A stretch of DNA of 64,000 nucleotides, taken from NCBI GenBank assembly GCA_963682175.1, contig OY821775.1:35710053-35774052 (forward strand), in the 5' to 3' direction. Of this stretch, positions 45,204 through 58,900 are shown piece after piece. Origin of the DNA: Triglochin maritima. Lineage: Eukaryota; Streptophyta; Magnoliopsida; Alismatales; Juncaginaceae. Numbering within the stretch: the first letter of the stretch is position 1; every line of letters begins with the position of its first letter. The notes beneath the pieces were generated by a model that did not search any database, had not been told where the DNA came from, and worked only from the letters and a program-made list of their open reading frames with translations. The translations under genes were made by a program, and so were the position numbers.

Positions 45204-48200
45204 TGGATAAAAAATGGATTTTTGTTAATAGATTGCGTGATGAGTATGAGACTGGGGTTGATAAATTTCTATAAGTTTCCCTCAAGAATGCAGATGCTAG
45301 AAATGAGATAAAGGTCTTATGTACATACATGAGTTCTTCTTACAAGATGTAAAAGAGATAAAAGCTCATTTGTTCGAGAAAGCTTTTGATGAAGGATATA
45401 CTCGTTGGATATGGCACAGTGAAAATGAAATAAGCACCAACGAAGAAGGTGATCATAGGGTGTATCAAGTTCGACGAGTTGAAATAAGCACCAACGGGTT
45501 GTCCGACAATGAAAAATCTTTGTATCCGGGTTGCATCGAGTTCAGTAGGGTGTCTGTAGTTTTAAGGTTGTACACCTTGAAAGCAACAAATGGTTGGAGT
45601 GATGTCAATTTCTCTGCCCTAATGAAGTTGCTGAAAGAGATTCTTCCAGCTAGCAACGAACTTTCAGATCGTACCTATGAGGCTAAAAAGATATTGTGTC
45701 CAATGGAGATGGAGATGCAATATAGGAAAATACATGCATGTCCTAATAATTGTATATTCAATATGGGTGATTCATGTCCTAATGATTGTATACTCAATAT
45801 GGGTGATTCTGCAAACTTGCATCGTTATCTTGTTTGTAATGTCTCACGGTATAAACAAAAGAAAAATATGAGTGCTGATGAGAACGAAAAACTACAAGGT
45901 CCCTTGCAAAGGTGTTGTGGTATCTTCCAATAATTCCAAGGTTGAAGCGTTTGTTTCCATGTTCTGAGGACTCGAAGAACCTGACATGGCATGCAGATCG
46001 AGAGATAGTGAATGATGCTTCAACATCCTGCAGATTCACCCCAGTGTAAGAAAATTAATTTCAACTTCAATTATTAGTGAGGAATCTAGAAACCTGAGAC
46101 TTGGTTTGTGTAGCAACGGATTGAATCATTATGGTAGTTTGAGAAATCCTTATGATAGTTCCATTTTGCTTGTTATTTACAATCTCCCACAGTGGTTAAG
46201 CATGAAACACAGATATGTGACGTTGTCGTTAATGATTTTGGGCCAAACAACTTGGAAATGACATTGATGTGTACTTGAGACCCTTAATTGATGACCTAAC
46301 GACATTGTGGGAAGATGGTGAGAAAGTGTGGGATGCCCATTGACAAAAATGATTTACTATGCGTGTGATGATCTTCTGCTCAATAAATGACTTCCCCACA
46401 TATAAGTGTCGGGATATTCCGTTAAAGACCACAATCATGTCCGTGTTGTGAAGAGAACACGTGCTCCTTACAACTAGCACGTGGTGGTAAGATGGTGTAT
46501 CTTGGTCATCGAAGATTCCTTCCTATAAATAATACGTATTGTAGATTAAAGAAGACATTCAACAGAAGTAGGAATATAACGAAGCACCCAAAGTAATCAG
46601 TGTCAAACAAGTATGTGAATGTGTGAAGAACATTAAATGTGAATTCCGCAAGCCTTACGACCGTCAAAATGGTAAGAGTGGATGGAAAAAGAAATCCATA
46701 TATTTTGACCTACCTTACTCACAAACTTTAGAAGTTAGACATTGTATTGATGTCATACATGTAGAAAAATATGTTTGTGATAGTTTAATCAAAACTCTTC
46801 TGAACATACCTGCTAAAACTAAAGGTGGTAATAAAGACAGACTTGATCTAGTAGAACTTGGTATGCGAGAAAATCTAGCACCAGAGGATAAGGGGACCCA
46901 TAATTTTTCCCCATCAGCTTGTTTCACATTGTCCAGAAAAGAGAAGATAACTTTGTGTCAAAGTCTACATTGTGTCACAGTGCTGCAGGGGTATTTTTCA
47001 AATATTAGTAGTCTGGTTTCGATGAAAGATTTGAAATTACTTGGTTTGAAGTCTCATGATTACCATGTATTGATGTTGCAGTTTCTGCCTGTTTCTATTA
47101 GATCTATATTGCCGACACACGTCAGACACACAATTATCAAATTTTGTTTATTGTTTAACAAGATTTGCAGCAAAGTACTTGATTTGAACTACTTGGATAA
47201 GTTACAGCATGATGTAGTTATTACAATATGTCAGTTGGAGATGTACAAGAACCCCATCGTTTTTTGACATTATGGTGCATTTGGTAGTTCATCTAGTCCG
47301 AGAAATTAAATTAGGTGGAACGGTCTTTCTGAGGTGAATGTATCCTTTTGAGCGACACATGGGTATGTTGAAGGGTTATTGTAACAATCGTTGGAGACCT
47401 GATACCAGCATTGTTGAAGGCTACATAGCCCAGGAGGTTTTTGAGTTCTGTAATGAGTACCTAACTCATACAAAAAATGTTGGACTTTCTCAGAACCGTC
47501 TGAAAGATAGGGTTGGAGGTAAAGGTACACGTGGTGCATAGTTGATAAGTCCATAGCGTGAGGACTCCATAAGGCATATTTTTATGTGTTGTGCAATTCT
47601 GATAAAGTTCAACCTTTTCTGGAAGAGCACATGTCCCTAATGAAGGCAAAACATCCTGCATGGAATGATCAATAAAGAGTTAATGCTCATAATAAAATAT
47701 TCATTGATTGGTTCAAGAAAATAGTGTACAACCGTAATGTTTCTTAAGAGTTTGAAGTGGTCGGCCGATAGGCCTAATCCTGTTGTCACATCTTATAGTG
47801 GTTACGTGTCAATGGATACTCCTTCTAGACCAAAATGGATGACGACAAAAGCGTAATACAAACCAACGGGGTTAGTTTAGTTGCTGAAGCTTTGCATATC
47901 TCTAGTTCAAAAGATCAAAAATCCTATATATGTAGAGAAGTCATACTAAGATCAAATTGATGATATATGGGTGTTGAATTCACCCAATTTGATCAGGCAG
48001 TGTTTAAATACAAGTGGGTGGACCTTGGTGAACCTTAACAAACCAGGATTCAAGGAAGAACCTTTTATTTTGACATCTTAAGGAAAATATATATTTTTAT
48101 GTAGCAGGCCCCTGTGATAATCATTGGTTGATCGTTTTAAAAGGAAAACGACAATTTTTTCTCTAGAAGTTCAATGATATTGAAGAAATTCCCCCATTTT

Positions 48201-48210
48201 CAACACAAGT
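45204..48210 (+). pseudogene. CACTA transposase (tnp2 type), second copy, decayed
   Basis: Opens at 45204 with MDKKWIFVNRLRDEYETGVD (transposase-associated domain). It then shows DEGYTRWIWHSE, KSLYPGCIEFSRVSVVLRLY, CPNNCIFN, YLPIIPRLKRLFPCSED, and the tnp2 core with KKSIYFDLPYSQTLEVRHCI, DVIHVEKYVCDSLIKTLLN, LKLLGLKSHDYHVLMLQFLP, YPFERHMGMLKGY and IVEGYIAQEVFEFCNEYL. The C-terminal part runs to about 48210 (VYKYKWVDL-type block). Introns and many stops are present: the region 45930-46620 is especially broken. A 12-codon unit around CPNDCI is duplicated at 45740 and 45776. It is diverged from the copy at 1-827. Confidence 0.88.
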
Positions 48211-48736
48211 GCCTGAATTGAAACAGTCGATGATGATAGAAATGTTGATAAATTACTTATTCGGGAGGATCATGATGAAGGATTATTGATCGAAGGCCCT
48301 ATTAACAAAAAATGAAAAAGAAAATCTTAAAGGTTAACCTAGTGTTTTATTAGTTTATGTTAAGAACTCATGAGTTAATTGTGTTTATGAATTGACCCAG
48401 CCTACAATGTACAATGAGTTTATTCTTGTTTTTTTCAAGTGAATGCCCCACTTCTAAGGATACATTTGTTGTGGCTGAAATTAAAGTGAATGTTGTGCAA
48501 CTAGGTTTTTGAATTGCAGGATATTAATTGAAAAATTTATAAGAAAACATATTTTGCACGGAAATAAATTTAAAAACATAACACAATAGTTTTAAGGCTA
48601 TAATCCGACATGACATGTGCCTTTATTTGTGCCCTTTAAAGGACATACGTGTCCGTTAAATGACGTGCATTGAAAGGACAAACCTATCTTTTAACGGACT
48701 CGTGCTTTTAAAGGACACGTCCTTTAACGAACATAC
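48211..48736 (+). repeat. CACTA 3' region with subterminal-type repeats
   Basis: 48600-48735 contains TTTAAAGGACA and TGTCCTTTAA-like units in both orientations (about seven), as expected close to a CACTA end. The terminus itself is cut off by copia A3. The rest of the stretch shows no gene. Confidence 0.55.
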
Positions 48737-50912
48737 TAGAAAGAATGTGTTCTAAAAGTTTTACTTTTATATGTCAATTATTATGAATTGAATGTGCAAA
48801 CATTTCGTTCCTTGACTATGGTATTCGTCTTTTGGAAGTGTTAAGGAAGAGGCGCTTGGTCCTTAACCGTAGAGCTCTAAAAGATAATGGTTTACATAAA
48901 TCAAAAGTTATTCACAATCATGGTAGTTAACATGGAACATTAATTACCGAGATAAGATTGTCGTGTTGGTCATCGATTCTTGTAGCTCTACAAATAATTG
49001 ACGACACGAGTATATAAAAGAGGAAAAGATTACTTTTATATATTGAATAGACCTAACAAGTATAACATTATCGAATTGTATTTCCTGTCATTAATGTTTT
49101 ACTGTGTCTTGGATCCTAAGATATGAGACTTATATCTTTTCACTAAAGAAGTGTTTAATTTGATTATTGTCAAAAGTTACCAATGAGTGTAGTGATAACG
49201 GCAATAGTTGGTTGAATATGACTTGTGCTGGAAAAGATAGCTAGTCAAACGATTATCATTGCCCCTCTTAATTGAGTGATGATATTAGTGGGGCCCTTGA
49301 TAAAGCAAAATTATAATGTGCACAATGTGACTTGAGTTAAGTCACATAGTTATAATTAGCTTAGAGAGATCAAGAAATAAATATAATACAAATGTGGCAC
49401 ATTTCTACTTTGTATATATTCTTAATATCATGAGGCAAGGGACGGACACAAGTAGTGCACTTACATCACTAAATGGATCGTGTTTTGGTTCGGGTGGAAC
49501 AAAGACATCTATGCTAATTGGGTAACTATAATGTGTAGCTAGATACCGCTTATAGTATGATATATTAAGTGTTTAATACCGCTGCCAATTTGGCTTAGAT
49601 CCTCCTATAGGTCACACCACAAAACTGGGAAACAAGAGGTTGATTTTAAGTTCATATGATGTATTGGGTTTCATGTGAAAATAGGATACATGTGGTGAAT
49701 TAATTAAAATCAATATGTTATGAGAATTAACATAATTAGAATCATAATAAATTTATATGAGACGTAAATATTATGTGGTGTAATAATTAATTATTACATA
49801 AGATAATATATTACATAAGATATGAATTTGCTAAAAACCCCAAAAGATCAAATTTTGTTGGAAATAAATCCAAAATTTGACAAAGGTAAAATCGGGGTCA
49901 AACACGGTGAACCGTTCATGGTTCGGTCGACCGGGGGATCTTCGGATCGGTTAACTGAATAGGGAACGGGTAAGCACAATTGGTTGACCGAAATTGTCTG
50001 GAGTGCCTGGACAATCGGGTTCGCTTAAGCGAGTGTGCACGGTCAACCGAGAAGTAGTATTTTCGATAGACCGAAGGTGACCCGGTCATCCGATGACTAT
50101 GTCCCAGGAGCAATTTTGGTGGGTCAACGGTAAACCGAGTAAAAGACGTGGTTCGTCCGAATTCTTCCAGGGAATTTTTCTTATACGGATTCGGTCGACC
50201 GTCTAGCTCACGGTGCACCGAACACGTGTTATAACCGAATGGTTCGGTTGACCGAATAATTCTCGGTCTACCGAACAAGAACGATTCTGCCTGAATTATT
50301 AAGAGATTAATTAAATCATGGGTGAAATAATTCCATATTTAATTAAAACGTTTTTTGTGGGTGATTAAGTGGAATTTTGAGATTAATTTTAGGAGAGAAA
50401 AACAAGGGATCATGGCTAAATAATAGCTCTTGATAAGGATGTTTTGGGAGCCTATAAAAGGGCACATATTCCTACTTGTTTTAAGACTAATGCAAAATTC
50501 TTTCTCTCATTAATCTCTCCCTAATCACCACGAAAATCTCTTAGTAAATTTAAGTTTTGGAGATAAGATTCTCAGGAGCTTAAAGATGGGTAATTAGCTT
50601 GATTCTAAACCTTGTTAGAGATTGATTGGCTAGCTCCTTTCTCTCTAACTTTGTTTAGAGTTTGGTGAACACTCGGAGGCAATTCCGTGGACGATTCAGT
50701 TGGCAACGCGACTCTGGATCATCAAAAAGGTTTTAGAGAAACTTTAGGTATGATTCTATCATTGTGGATTATTTTAATAAATGTAGGTTGCATGTTATTA
50801 GAATGAAACACAAATAGATGTACATAAAATTGCTGAAAATATGAAAACGATCTTGTATGATGTATTAAAAATTTAAAAAATATATACATACATGGGGACA
50901 CGAAATCCTACA
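48737..50912 (+). repeat. 5' LTR of copia A3
   Basis: About 2176 bp. Motif array 49918-50275 followed by CCTATAAAAGG (TATA) at 50451-50461. Ends ATCCTACA. Confidence 0.88.
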
Positions 50913-50913
50913 G

Positions 50914-50925
50914 TGGTATCAGAGC
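50914..50925 (+). other. Primer-binding site of copia A3
   Basis: TGGTATCAGAGC, complementary to initiator tRNA-Met, one base after the LTR. Confidence 0.88.
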
Positions 50926-52411
50926 TTTTAGTTCATATTTTCGACAATTAGACTATATAATTAATTTTAGTTTACCATCTACAATCAAAACAATTCATGT
51001 TCTATGTCTTTTTCGAGTTTCAGATAGTTTTGTTGATTTAATTCTAATTGATTCTTTTGATAGTTTTAAATGTTTTAAAACACATCATGTGATTGTTAGA
51101 ATTAAGATTTAGACTTATGTCTCATTTATAGAATTTTCGTTTTAATTAAATGATTATTTTATATAGAATCAACAAAACGAAAAAGGCATATGTTTATCTT
51201 TCTTTAAATGTTTTATTTTAGAAATTGGATAAACAGCGGTTCAAATATTTTATGAATTAAACTATGGATGCATAAAATCATTTTTAATGGATTTCAAATG
51301 ATTTAAGAATTGTTTGATTTAGAGATGCATGATAAACTAAATCGAGTAATATATAGTATATGTACATGCGTTGCTCGAGTTCTCTAATGCAGGGATATGT
51401 GAGTTTATATGTTCCATCGAAGCCATGTGTGAATGGATGAATGAATGTGTATGTTATTATTATTCAATCACAGGGGCTTATGTATGTAAAAGCTAAATTT
51501 TATTTCTATGTATATGCATGCATATGAGAGGATTTTTTACATAGGACTTGCACTAGACAATTTTCAAAATTGAGAGATGCATGTTTATATTTTTGCAATA
51601 TCAACATCCATGGTGCAAGAGGAAGACGCTGAAGAAGCGCAAGGATCAAGGATCAGGGATCAAGAATCAAGGACGCGGGAACATATAAACTCACGCAATG
51701 TTTGTGTGAATGGATTTATTTATGTTTGTGTGCTTGATATATATGTGATTGTATGGATGAATGTTAGGATGTGTATAGATGATAAATATGCATGATCACC
51801 TAAATTCTAAAATCACATATAAATATTTAAATTTTCCAACCAAAAATTAAAATAACATATAAATGATAAATATGCATGTTTCATCCACTAGCAGCCATCG
51901 ATCGAGGGATATTCTGCTCGCCCTTAACGGAGATAGCTTCCTCCATCTTTGGGAATAGTGGGAGATATAAGGTTGTCTATTGTTGTGCCACGAATAGATG
52001 TACGAGGTGCGATTCGCCCTTAGCGGACACCGAGTATATTTGTTTGTGAATACAATGGATAAACGTATCACGTATCAAATGACATAAGTTTTCTTAAGAA
52101 GACCCGGAGCCCTAGCTCGGTTTTGGGAAAGAGAGTTTTTCTTACGAGGATTGGTCATATTCCCTCCTAATTAAAATGACAAGAGTCATAAGAGTTTGAA
52201 AAAACAAATGTTGCGATATTTCGAAATGGTTATGATTAGAAAAATGTTTTCTTACCTTGATTTTATAATATATCTGATAGCCCTTAGCTAGTTTATATTA
52301 TAATTGATAGGATCTTCGATTGCTGCATTTATGGACAAATTTTTATTTACGGTATTATTGTTTTAAAAACATAAAATTGACATTAAATCTCATATAATTT
52401 ATTTTGTACAA
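50926..52411 (+). other. Leader of copia A3 with conserved inverted repeats
   Basis: Outer arms 51399-51415 and 51678-51694 (perfect 17 bp), inner arms 51483-51491 / 51535-51543 and 51547-51553 / 51613-51619. GATC-AAGGATCA units precede the right arm. No coding region seen. Confidence 0.72.
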
Positions 52412-53839
52412 ATGTCGAATATTCAACCTATTGTGTGATCTATTATTGAAAAATATCCTTTGGCAAATGATGGCTCAAACTTCATAACCTGACAACTCAA
52501 GCTCAATATCGTGTTAAAGTTTGAGAAACTGTTTCATATTTTGGATGGTGAAATCCCAAAATTAAATGAGAGGGCAACCGATAGCGAGAGAGAGGCAAAA
52601 GCCAAGTGGGAAGACCAAGAGAACCAAGTTCACGGTCTAATGTTGGCCTCCATGGGTGACTCGCTTCAAGCGAAATACTTGGATTCAAAACCCAAGAAGA
52701 CCATGGAAGCTTTAACAAAGATGTTCATGGATAGTGCTAGAGAAGAGCGCTATAAGACCACCATCACACTCACAAGGTGCCACATGGAGGAGGGAACATC
52801 GGTATCAATGCATTTTCTCACGATGCAAGGATACCTTGAGAAGTTGTCGAAGCTCTCTTCCCCGATGCCCGATGACATTGCGGAAGATTTGATTTTTGGC
52901 TCTCTAGCCCCGTCCTACAAGGACTTCATTATGCACTATCATGTGCGTGAGAAAGGGGTGAGTCTTGAGGAACTTCACAACGCTCTCAAAATGGCTGAAG
53001 TTGACATGGGTAATGGTCGGTACAAGCATGTCCTAGCCGTCCATGGAGGGAGCAAGAAGATCATCAAAGGTAAAGGCAAATTCACCAAGAATACGTCAAT
53101 CAAGAGCAAGGGAGTAGGAGGTGCTCATAGGAGTGCCTCAAGGGGGAAATCTTTGAAATATTTGACTCCCAATAAGGAGTGCTTTACTGCGGTGAAAAGG
53201 GACACATCTGGCCAAATTGCCCCAAGTACAAGGAAGACCTTGACAATGGAATGATTGAACGTAAGCGCCCCAAAAAGGCCAAATGTATATTTGTTATTGA
53301 GATAAATTTAGCCACCTCTGTCCATGATTGGGTAATTGATACCGGATCTTGTGCTCACATAATTTGTAATGTGCAGCTACTAAAGGATAGGAAGGAACTC
53401 GTGAAAAACGAGATGATTTTGAAGGTCGGAAATGGTGCAAGCGTTGCTGCGATTGCACATGGTTCTGTGGAGCTTCAATTATCTAGTGGTTTAAATTTAT
53501 GTTTAAAGAATGTTTATTATGTGCCTTCGATTAGCAAGAACATTATTTCGGTATCATGTTTGGATATGGATAATTTTAATATAAATATTTCAAATTCTTG
53601 CTTGTCTATATCGAAGAATGGTATTTTCTATGCAAATGCATTCGTAAGGAATGGTCTCTATTTGCTTGAATTAAATAATAAACAAATTTTAAACATCAAT
53701 AACAAAAGACGTAAAACTCACGAGAATGATACACTCATGTGGCACTATCGTCTTGGTCACATAAATGAAAAACACATCAAGAAATTGCAAGAAGCTAATC
53801 TTCTTGGTCAACTTGATTTTAAATCATTGGAGACGTGCG
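52412..53839 (+). pseudogene. Copia A3 gag, zinc knuckle, protease and pre-integrase
   Basis: ATG at 52412 as in A1, but TGA at 52436-52438 stands where A1 has CGA, and a second TGA near 52488 stands where A1 has TGG. From 52511 a long gag frame runs to 53254 (KFEKLFHILDGEIPKLNE to SLEELHNALKMAEVD). A one-base loss in the zinc knuckle codons near 53188 shifts the frame into DWVIDTGSCAH (protease) and HYRLGHINEKHIKKL (pre-integrase). It stops at SLETC, 53837, at the junction with A4. Not functional. Confidence 0.9.
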
Positions 53840-55877
53840 TGTAGGATTTCTAGTTTAATTGCACATATATATTTCCGAAATTTTATGCACAATAAGGATC
53901 AATTACAATTTTCTATGATTTGTTTCATGCATGCATCGGTTTGTTTAAATAACTAGTTCCAAAACTTTATTAAAACAAACATGGGCTCCGAATTTCATAC
54001 CTAGAAGTTCTCTAAAATTTCTTGATGATCCGGAGACGTTGAGGATGTTTGTCGCTGCGCCGGATGCTCCCGAGTATTCACCCAACTCTAAACAAGATCG
54101 GAGAGAGAAGAGCTAGCCTCTCAATCTCCAATAGGGTTTAGAATCTAACAACTAACCCCTCTTTAGTTCCCTTGAGAAGATCTCTGAAAAGTAAAAGTAA
54201 ACTCAAGAATTAAGGAAAATTCATGGAGAATTATGGAGAGAGATGTTTGCACAAGAATATAATGAATTAATTCTATTAGGTAATGAGATAAACTTGTATT
54301 TATAAGTTTTCTCCAAATTACCTATTCATGTGCAACCTCTTGCCCATGATTTCATGCAAACTTCCATCTAACCATCCATTATTTGCTAACAAAATCTCAG
54401 CCACGAATTAAATCAGTTATGGACCAATTGCATGCATGATCTAATTAATTATTAAATCAATTCTGTAGAAGCCGTCTGGATCAGTCGACCATTTTGGAGG
54501 TTCGGTCAACCATTTAGACCAAGTTTCGGTCGACCGTTCATAACTCGGTCGACCGTTCGCAACAAAAATTATTTTATCGCAATGTTCGGTCGATCGACCG
54601 ATATACTTCGGTCGACCGAAAACGAACAGACGAATTCTCTGTTACGATCGAGACACATCCGGTCGACCGTGCAACATTTCGGTCGACCGTGTACCGTTTA
54701 GCGGTCGACCGTTTTTGCACAGTGCTGCAGACTTGTCAAATTACGGTTTAACCCCTACAAAATTTGACATTTCGGGATTAGTAGTAAGTTCACAACTTTT
54801 GTAACATATTATCCTATGTAATGATAAATCATTACACCCCATAATATTTACATCACATATGAATTTAATTTAGATTCTGATTATGTTATTAATCACAACA
54901 TAATTTTGATTTTGCTTGTTCACCAAATGTGTCATATTTTCTACATGAAACTTGACACACCTTATGAACTCAAAATCCCCATTTCTTGTTTCCCAGTTTT
55001 GTGGTCTGACCTATGGGAGGATCTAAATTAAGTTGGCAGTGATATATAGAGCTTAATATCACAAGCTATAAGAGGTATCTAGCTACACTTATAGTTCCAA
55101 TTAGTTAGATGTCTTAATTCCACTCGAACCAAAACCCGATCCATTTAGTGATGGAGTGCACCACTTGTGTCCGTCCCTTGCCTCATGATATTAAGAATAC
55201 ACACAAAGTAGTATTGTGTCATCTTTGTATTAGTATTCATTTCTTGATCTCTTTAAGCTAGTTATAAATATGACTTAACTCAAATCACATTGTGCACATT
55301 ATAACTTTGCTTTATCAAGGGCCCACTAATATCATTACTCAATTAAGAGGGGCAATGATAATCTTTTGACTAACTATCTTCTCCAACAAAAGTCATACTT
55401 AACCAACCAATGCCTTTACACTACACTTATCGATAGCTCAATCCACTAGTCTAATCAAGCATTTCTTAAGTGATCAGATATAAGTCTCATATCAAAGGAC
55501 CAAGGATACAGTAAAACATTAATGACAGAAAAACACAATTCTATAATGTTTTACTTATTAGGTCTATTCAGTATACAAAAGTAGTATTTCCCTCTTTTGT
55601 GTACCCGTGTTGTCACTCAATTGTAGAGCTACAATGATCTATGACCAACATGACAATCTTAACTCGGTAATTAATATCCCATGTTAATTACCATGATTGC
55701 GAATATCTTTTGTTTTATGTAAACCATTATCTTTTAGAGCTCTACGGTTAAGGACCAAGTGCCTCTTCCTTAACACTTCTAAAAGACGAATAACATAGAC
55801 AAGGAACAAAATGATTTCTCATTCAATTCATAATAATTGACATTTAAGAGTAAAACTTTTAGAACACATTCCCTTCA
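53840..55877 (-). repeat. 3' LTR of copia A4
   Basis: 2038 bp, TGTAGGATT...CCCTTCA on the plus strand. Motif array at 54478-54716 and a minus-strand TATAAATA near 54298. Confidence 0.9.
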
Positions 55878-55961
55878 ATCTCCCACTTGTTATTAAAGTT
55901 TTCTTTGACATACATACTGAATGTATAAAACAATAATAACCAGGGTAAACCCCATTACATA

Positions 55962-58900
55962 TCAATCATCAAGCCAATCTACATGGTTCCTCAATCCCAT
56001 GGACTCCAAATGCATTTCGCCCTTGGCTTGGGATAAGGGTTTTGTGAATGGATCAGTTGTGTTGTTGTTGGTGTCCACCCATAATAGATTTATTTTGTCT
56101 TCGTCGATGAAGTCACGTGTGACAAAATACTTTCGATCCATGTACTTCACTTTGTGGTGTGATCTAGGATCCTTGATTTGCGAGATAGATGCATTATTAT
56201 CGCAAAATAGCTCAATGGGTCCCTCGCTCGTGGGAATTACTCCAAGCTCTTCAAGGAACTTCTTTATCCACACACCTTCCTTGCTCGCTTCAGCGACAAC
56301 CATCACTTCTGAAGCAGTGGTTGAATCGGCCGTAGTGGTTTGCTTCCAGCTACGCCAACTCACAACTCCACCATTCAGAAGAAAGACATATCCTGATTGT
56401 GACCTTCTATCGTTTGGATCACTCATGAAACTCGCATCCGAATACCCTTCGGCTATCAACTCCCTTTTTCCTCCATAAACAAGAATCTTATCCTTAGTCT
56501 GGTTAAGGTACTTCAGGATATTCTTGACGGCAGTCCAATGCTCAGGACCTGCGTTGGATTGGTGACGACTTGTCACGCTTAGAGCATACGAGACATCGGG
56601 TCTTGTGCAAGTCATCGCGTACATGATCGACCCAATTGCCGAAGCATAAGGGACATCCTTCATGTACTCTAAGTCCTTACGTGATTGCGTACGTTGGACT
56701 TCTTGAGTTGCACACCTATACTCATTGGCACACTGCACTTTTTGGAGTTGTTCATCTTGAACCTTTCGAAGACCTTGTCAATGTATGCACATTGACTGAG
56801 GCCAATGAGTCTACGGGATCTATCTGGATATATCTTGATTAACAAGATGTATTGAGCCTCACCCATATCTTTCATGGAAAAAGCAGATTTCAATGAACTT
56901 CTCGTTTGCTCAAGCAAATGAATATGATTGTCCATGAGTAATATGTCATCAACATATAAGATTTGGAATACTACATGGCTCCCACTAACCTTCTTGTATA
57001 TACAAGGTTCTTCCTTACTTTGAATGAAGTGAAGCTTCTTCACTTCCTCGTCAAAGCGTTTGTTCCAATTCCTTGATGCTTGCTTCAATCAATAAATGGA
57101 CCTTTGAAGCTTGCATACCTTCTCGCTATTCTTTCGATCTTCAAAACCTTGAGACTGTATCATGTACACATCCTCTTCCAAGTTCCCATTAAGGAACGCC
57201 GTTTTGACATCCATTTGCCATATTTCATAATCATGAAATGCAGCAATAGCGAGCATTATCCGAATAGACTTGAACATGTCAACTGGTGAAAAGTTTCATC
57301 ATAGTCAATTCCTTGAACTTGAGTGAAACCCTTCGCTACAAGCCTTGCTTTGTAGGTTGTCAAGTTGCCATCCATGTCCATCTTCCTCTTGAAAACCCAT
57401 TTATTTTGAATGACCTTTTTCCCTTAAGGAAGGTCAACCAAGTTCCACACTTGGTTATCATACATGGATTCTATTTCGGATTCCATGGCTTTAAACCATA
57501 GTTTGGAGTCTTTTCTTTCCATTGCTTCTTAGAAGGTCAAGGGATCATTGTATCAAGTACCATGATTGCATGAAGTCCCAGATACATATCGGGTTTCTTC
57601 CTTTCCCTCGTTGACCTTCTAAGTTCTTATGGTTCTTCGTGTACTTCTCGAACTTCTTCCACAATTTCTTGCGGAATTGGTTCGTGTTCGATTCTCGAAC
57701 GTACACTTGGTGGGGAAGATTGAGTTTCTCTCACAATTTCTTGCGAGGGTGTCTCACTCATGCTCCCACTGACCAAAGGAACCTCGGTTGGGCCTTCATG
57801 ATCTTGAATATCATCATTCATGTCATGATCTTGTAGAGTATCTTGAGTTTCCTCAAGCACAACCCTACTCCCACTACTTTTTACTCTTTCCAGAAATTCC
57901 TTTTCCAGACATGTTGCATACCTCTCTACAATCACTCGATTGGAGGTGATATACCAAAAGTAGTATCCTCTTGTCTCACGAGGATAACCAATAAAGAAGC
58001 ACTTATCCGCTTTTGGTTGAAGTTTTGTCGACATCAATTTCTTGACGTAAGCCTCACAACCCCAAATCTTGAGAAAATTGAGCTCGGGTGTTTTACCACT
58101 CCATAGCTCATAAGGAGTTTTCTCCACGGATTTGTATGGAACATTATTTAGTGTGTAAGCCACAGTTTGTAGTGCATAACTCCAAAAGTAAAGAGGTAAT
58201 TCTACATGACTCATCATTGACCGAACCATGTCGAGCAATGTCCTATTCCTCCTTTCAGATACCCCATTCCACTGAGGTGTACCAGGAGAGGTGAGTTGAG
58301 GTACAATACCAAACTCCTTTAGGTATGAGTCAAATTCGGCACTTAAGTACTCACCTCCACGATCCGTTCGTAGAGACTTGATTTTCTTGTTGAGTTGGTT
58401 CTCTACTTCATTCTTGAATTCTTTGAACTTGTCAAAGGATTCACTTTTGTTTCTCATTAGATAAACATAGCCATAACGACTATAATCATCCGTGAACGTA
58501 ATGAAGTACCTGAAACCATCTCGTGCACTAGTACTCATTGGACCACATACATCGGAATGTATCAAATCCAACAAGCCACTCGCTCTTGGACCTTTCTTCT
58601 TGAAAGGCCTTTTGGTCATTTTTCCCATTAAACATGGTTGGCATGTCTCCAATGATTTAAAATCAAGTAGACCAAGAAGGTTAGCTTCTTGCAATTTCTT
58701 GATGTGCTTTTCATTTATGTGACCAAGTCGATAGTGCCACAAGAGAGTATCATTCTCGTGGGGTGTCTTAAGTCTTTTGTTATTGATATTAAAGATTTGT
58801 TTATTATTCAATTCAAGCAAATAGAGACCATTCCATATGAATGCATTTGCATAGAAAACACCATTCTTCGATATAGACAAGCAAGAATTTGAAATATTTA

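Larger units (their letters stand above)
48737..53839 (+). mobile_element. Copia family A, copy A3, 5' LTR to pre-integrase, truncated
   Basis: 5' LTR 48737-50912 (left edge degenerate, AGAAAGAATGTG in place of GAAGGGAATGTG), primer-binding site 50914-50925, leader, gag from 52412, protease, pre-integrase to 53839. There copy A4's LTR begins in the opposite direction. LTR divergence from A1 is clearly higher, so A3 is older. Confidence 0.88.
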
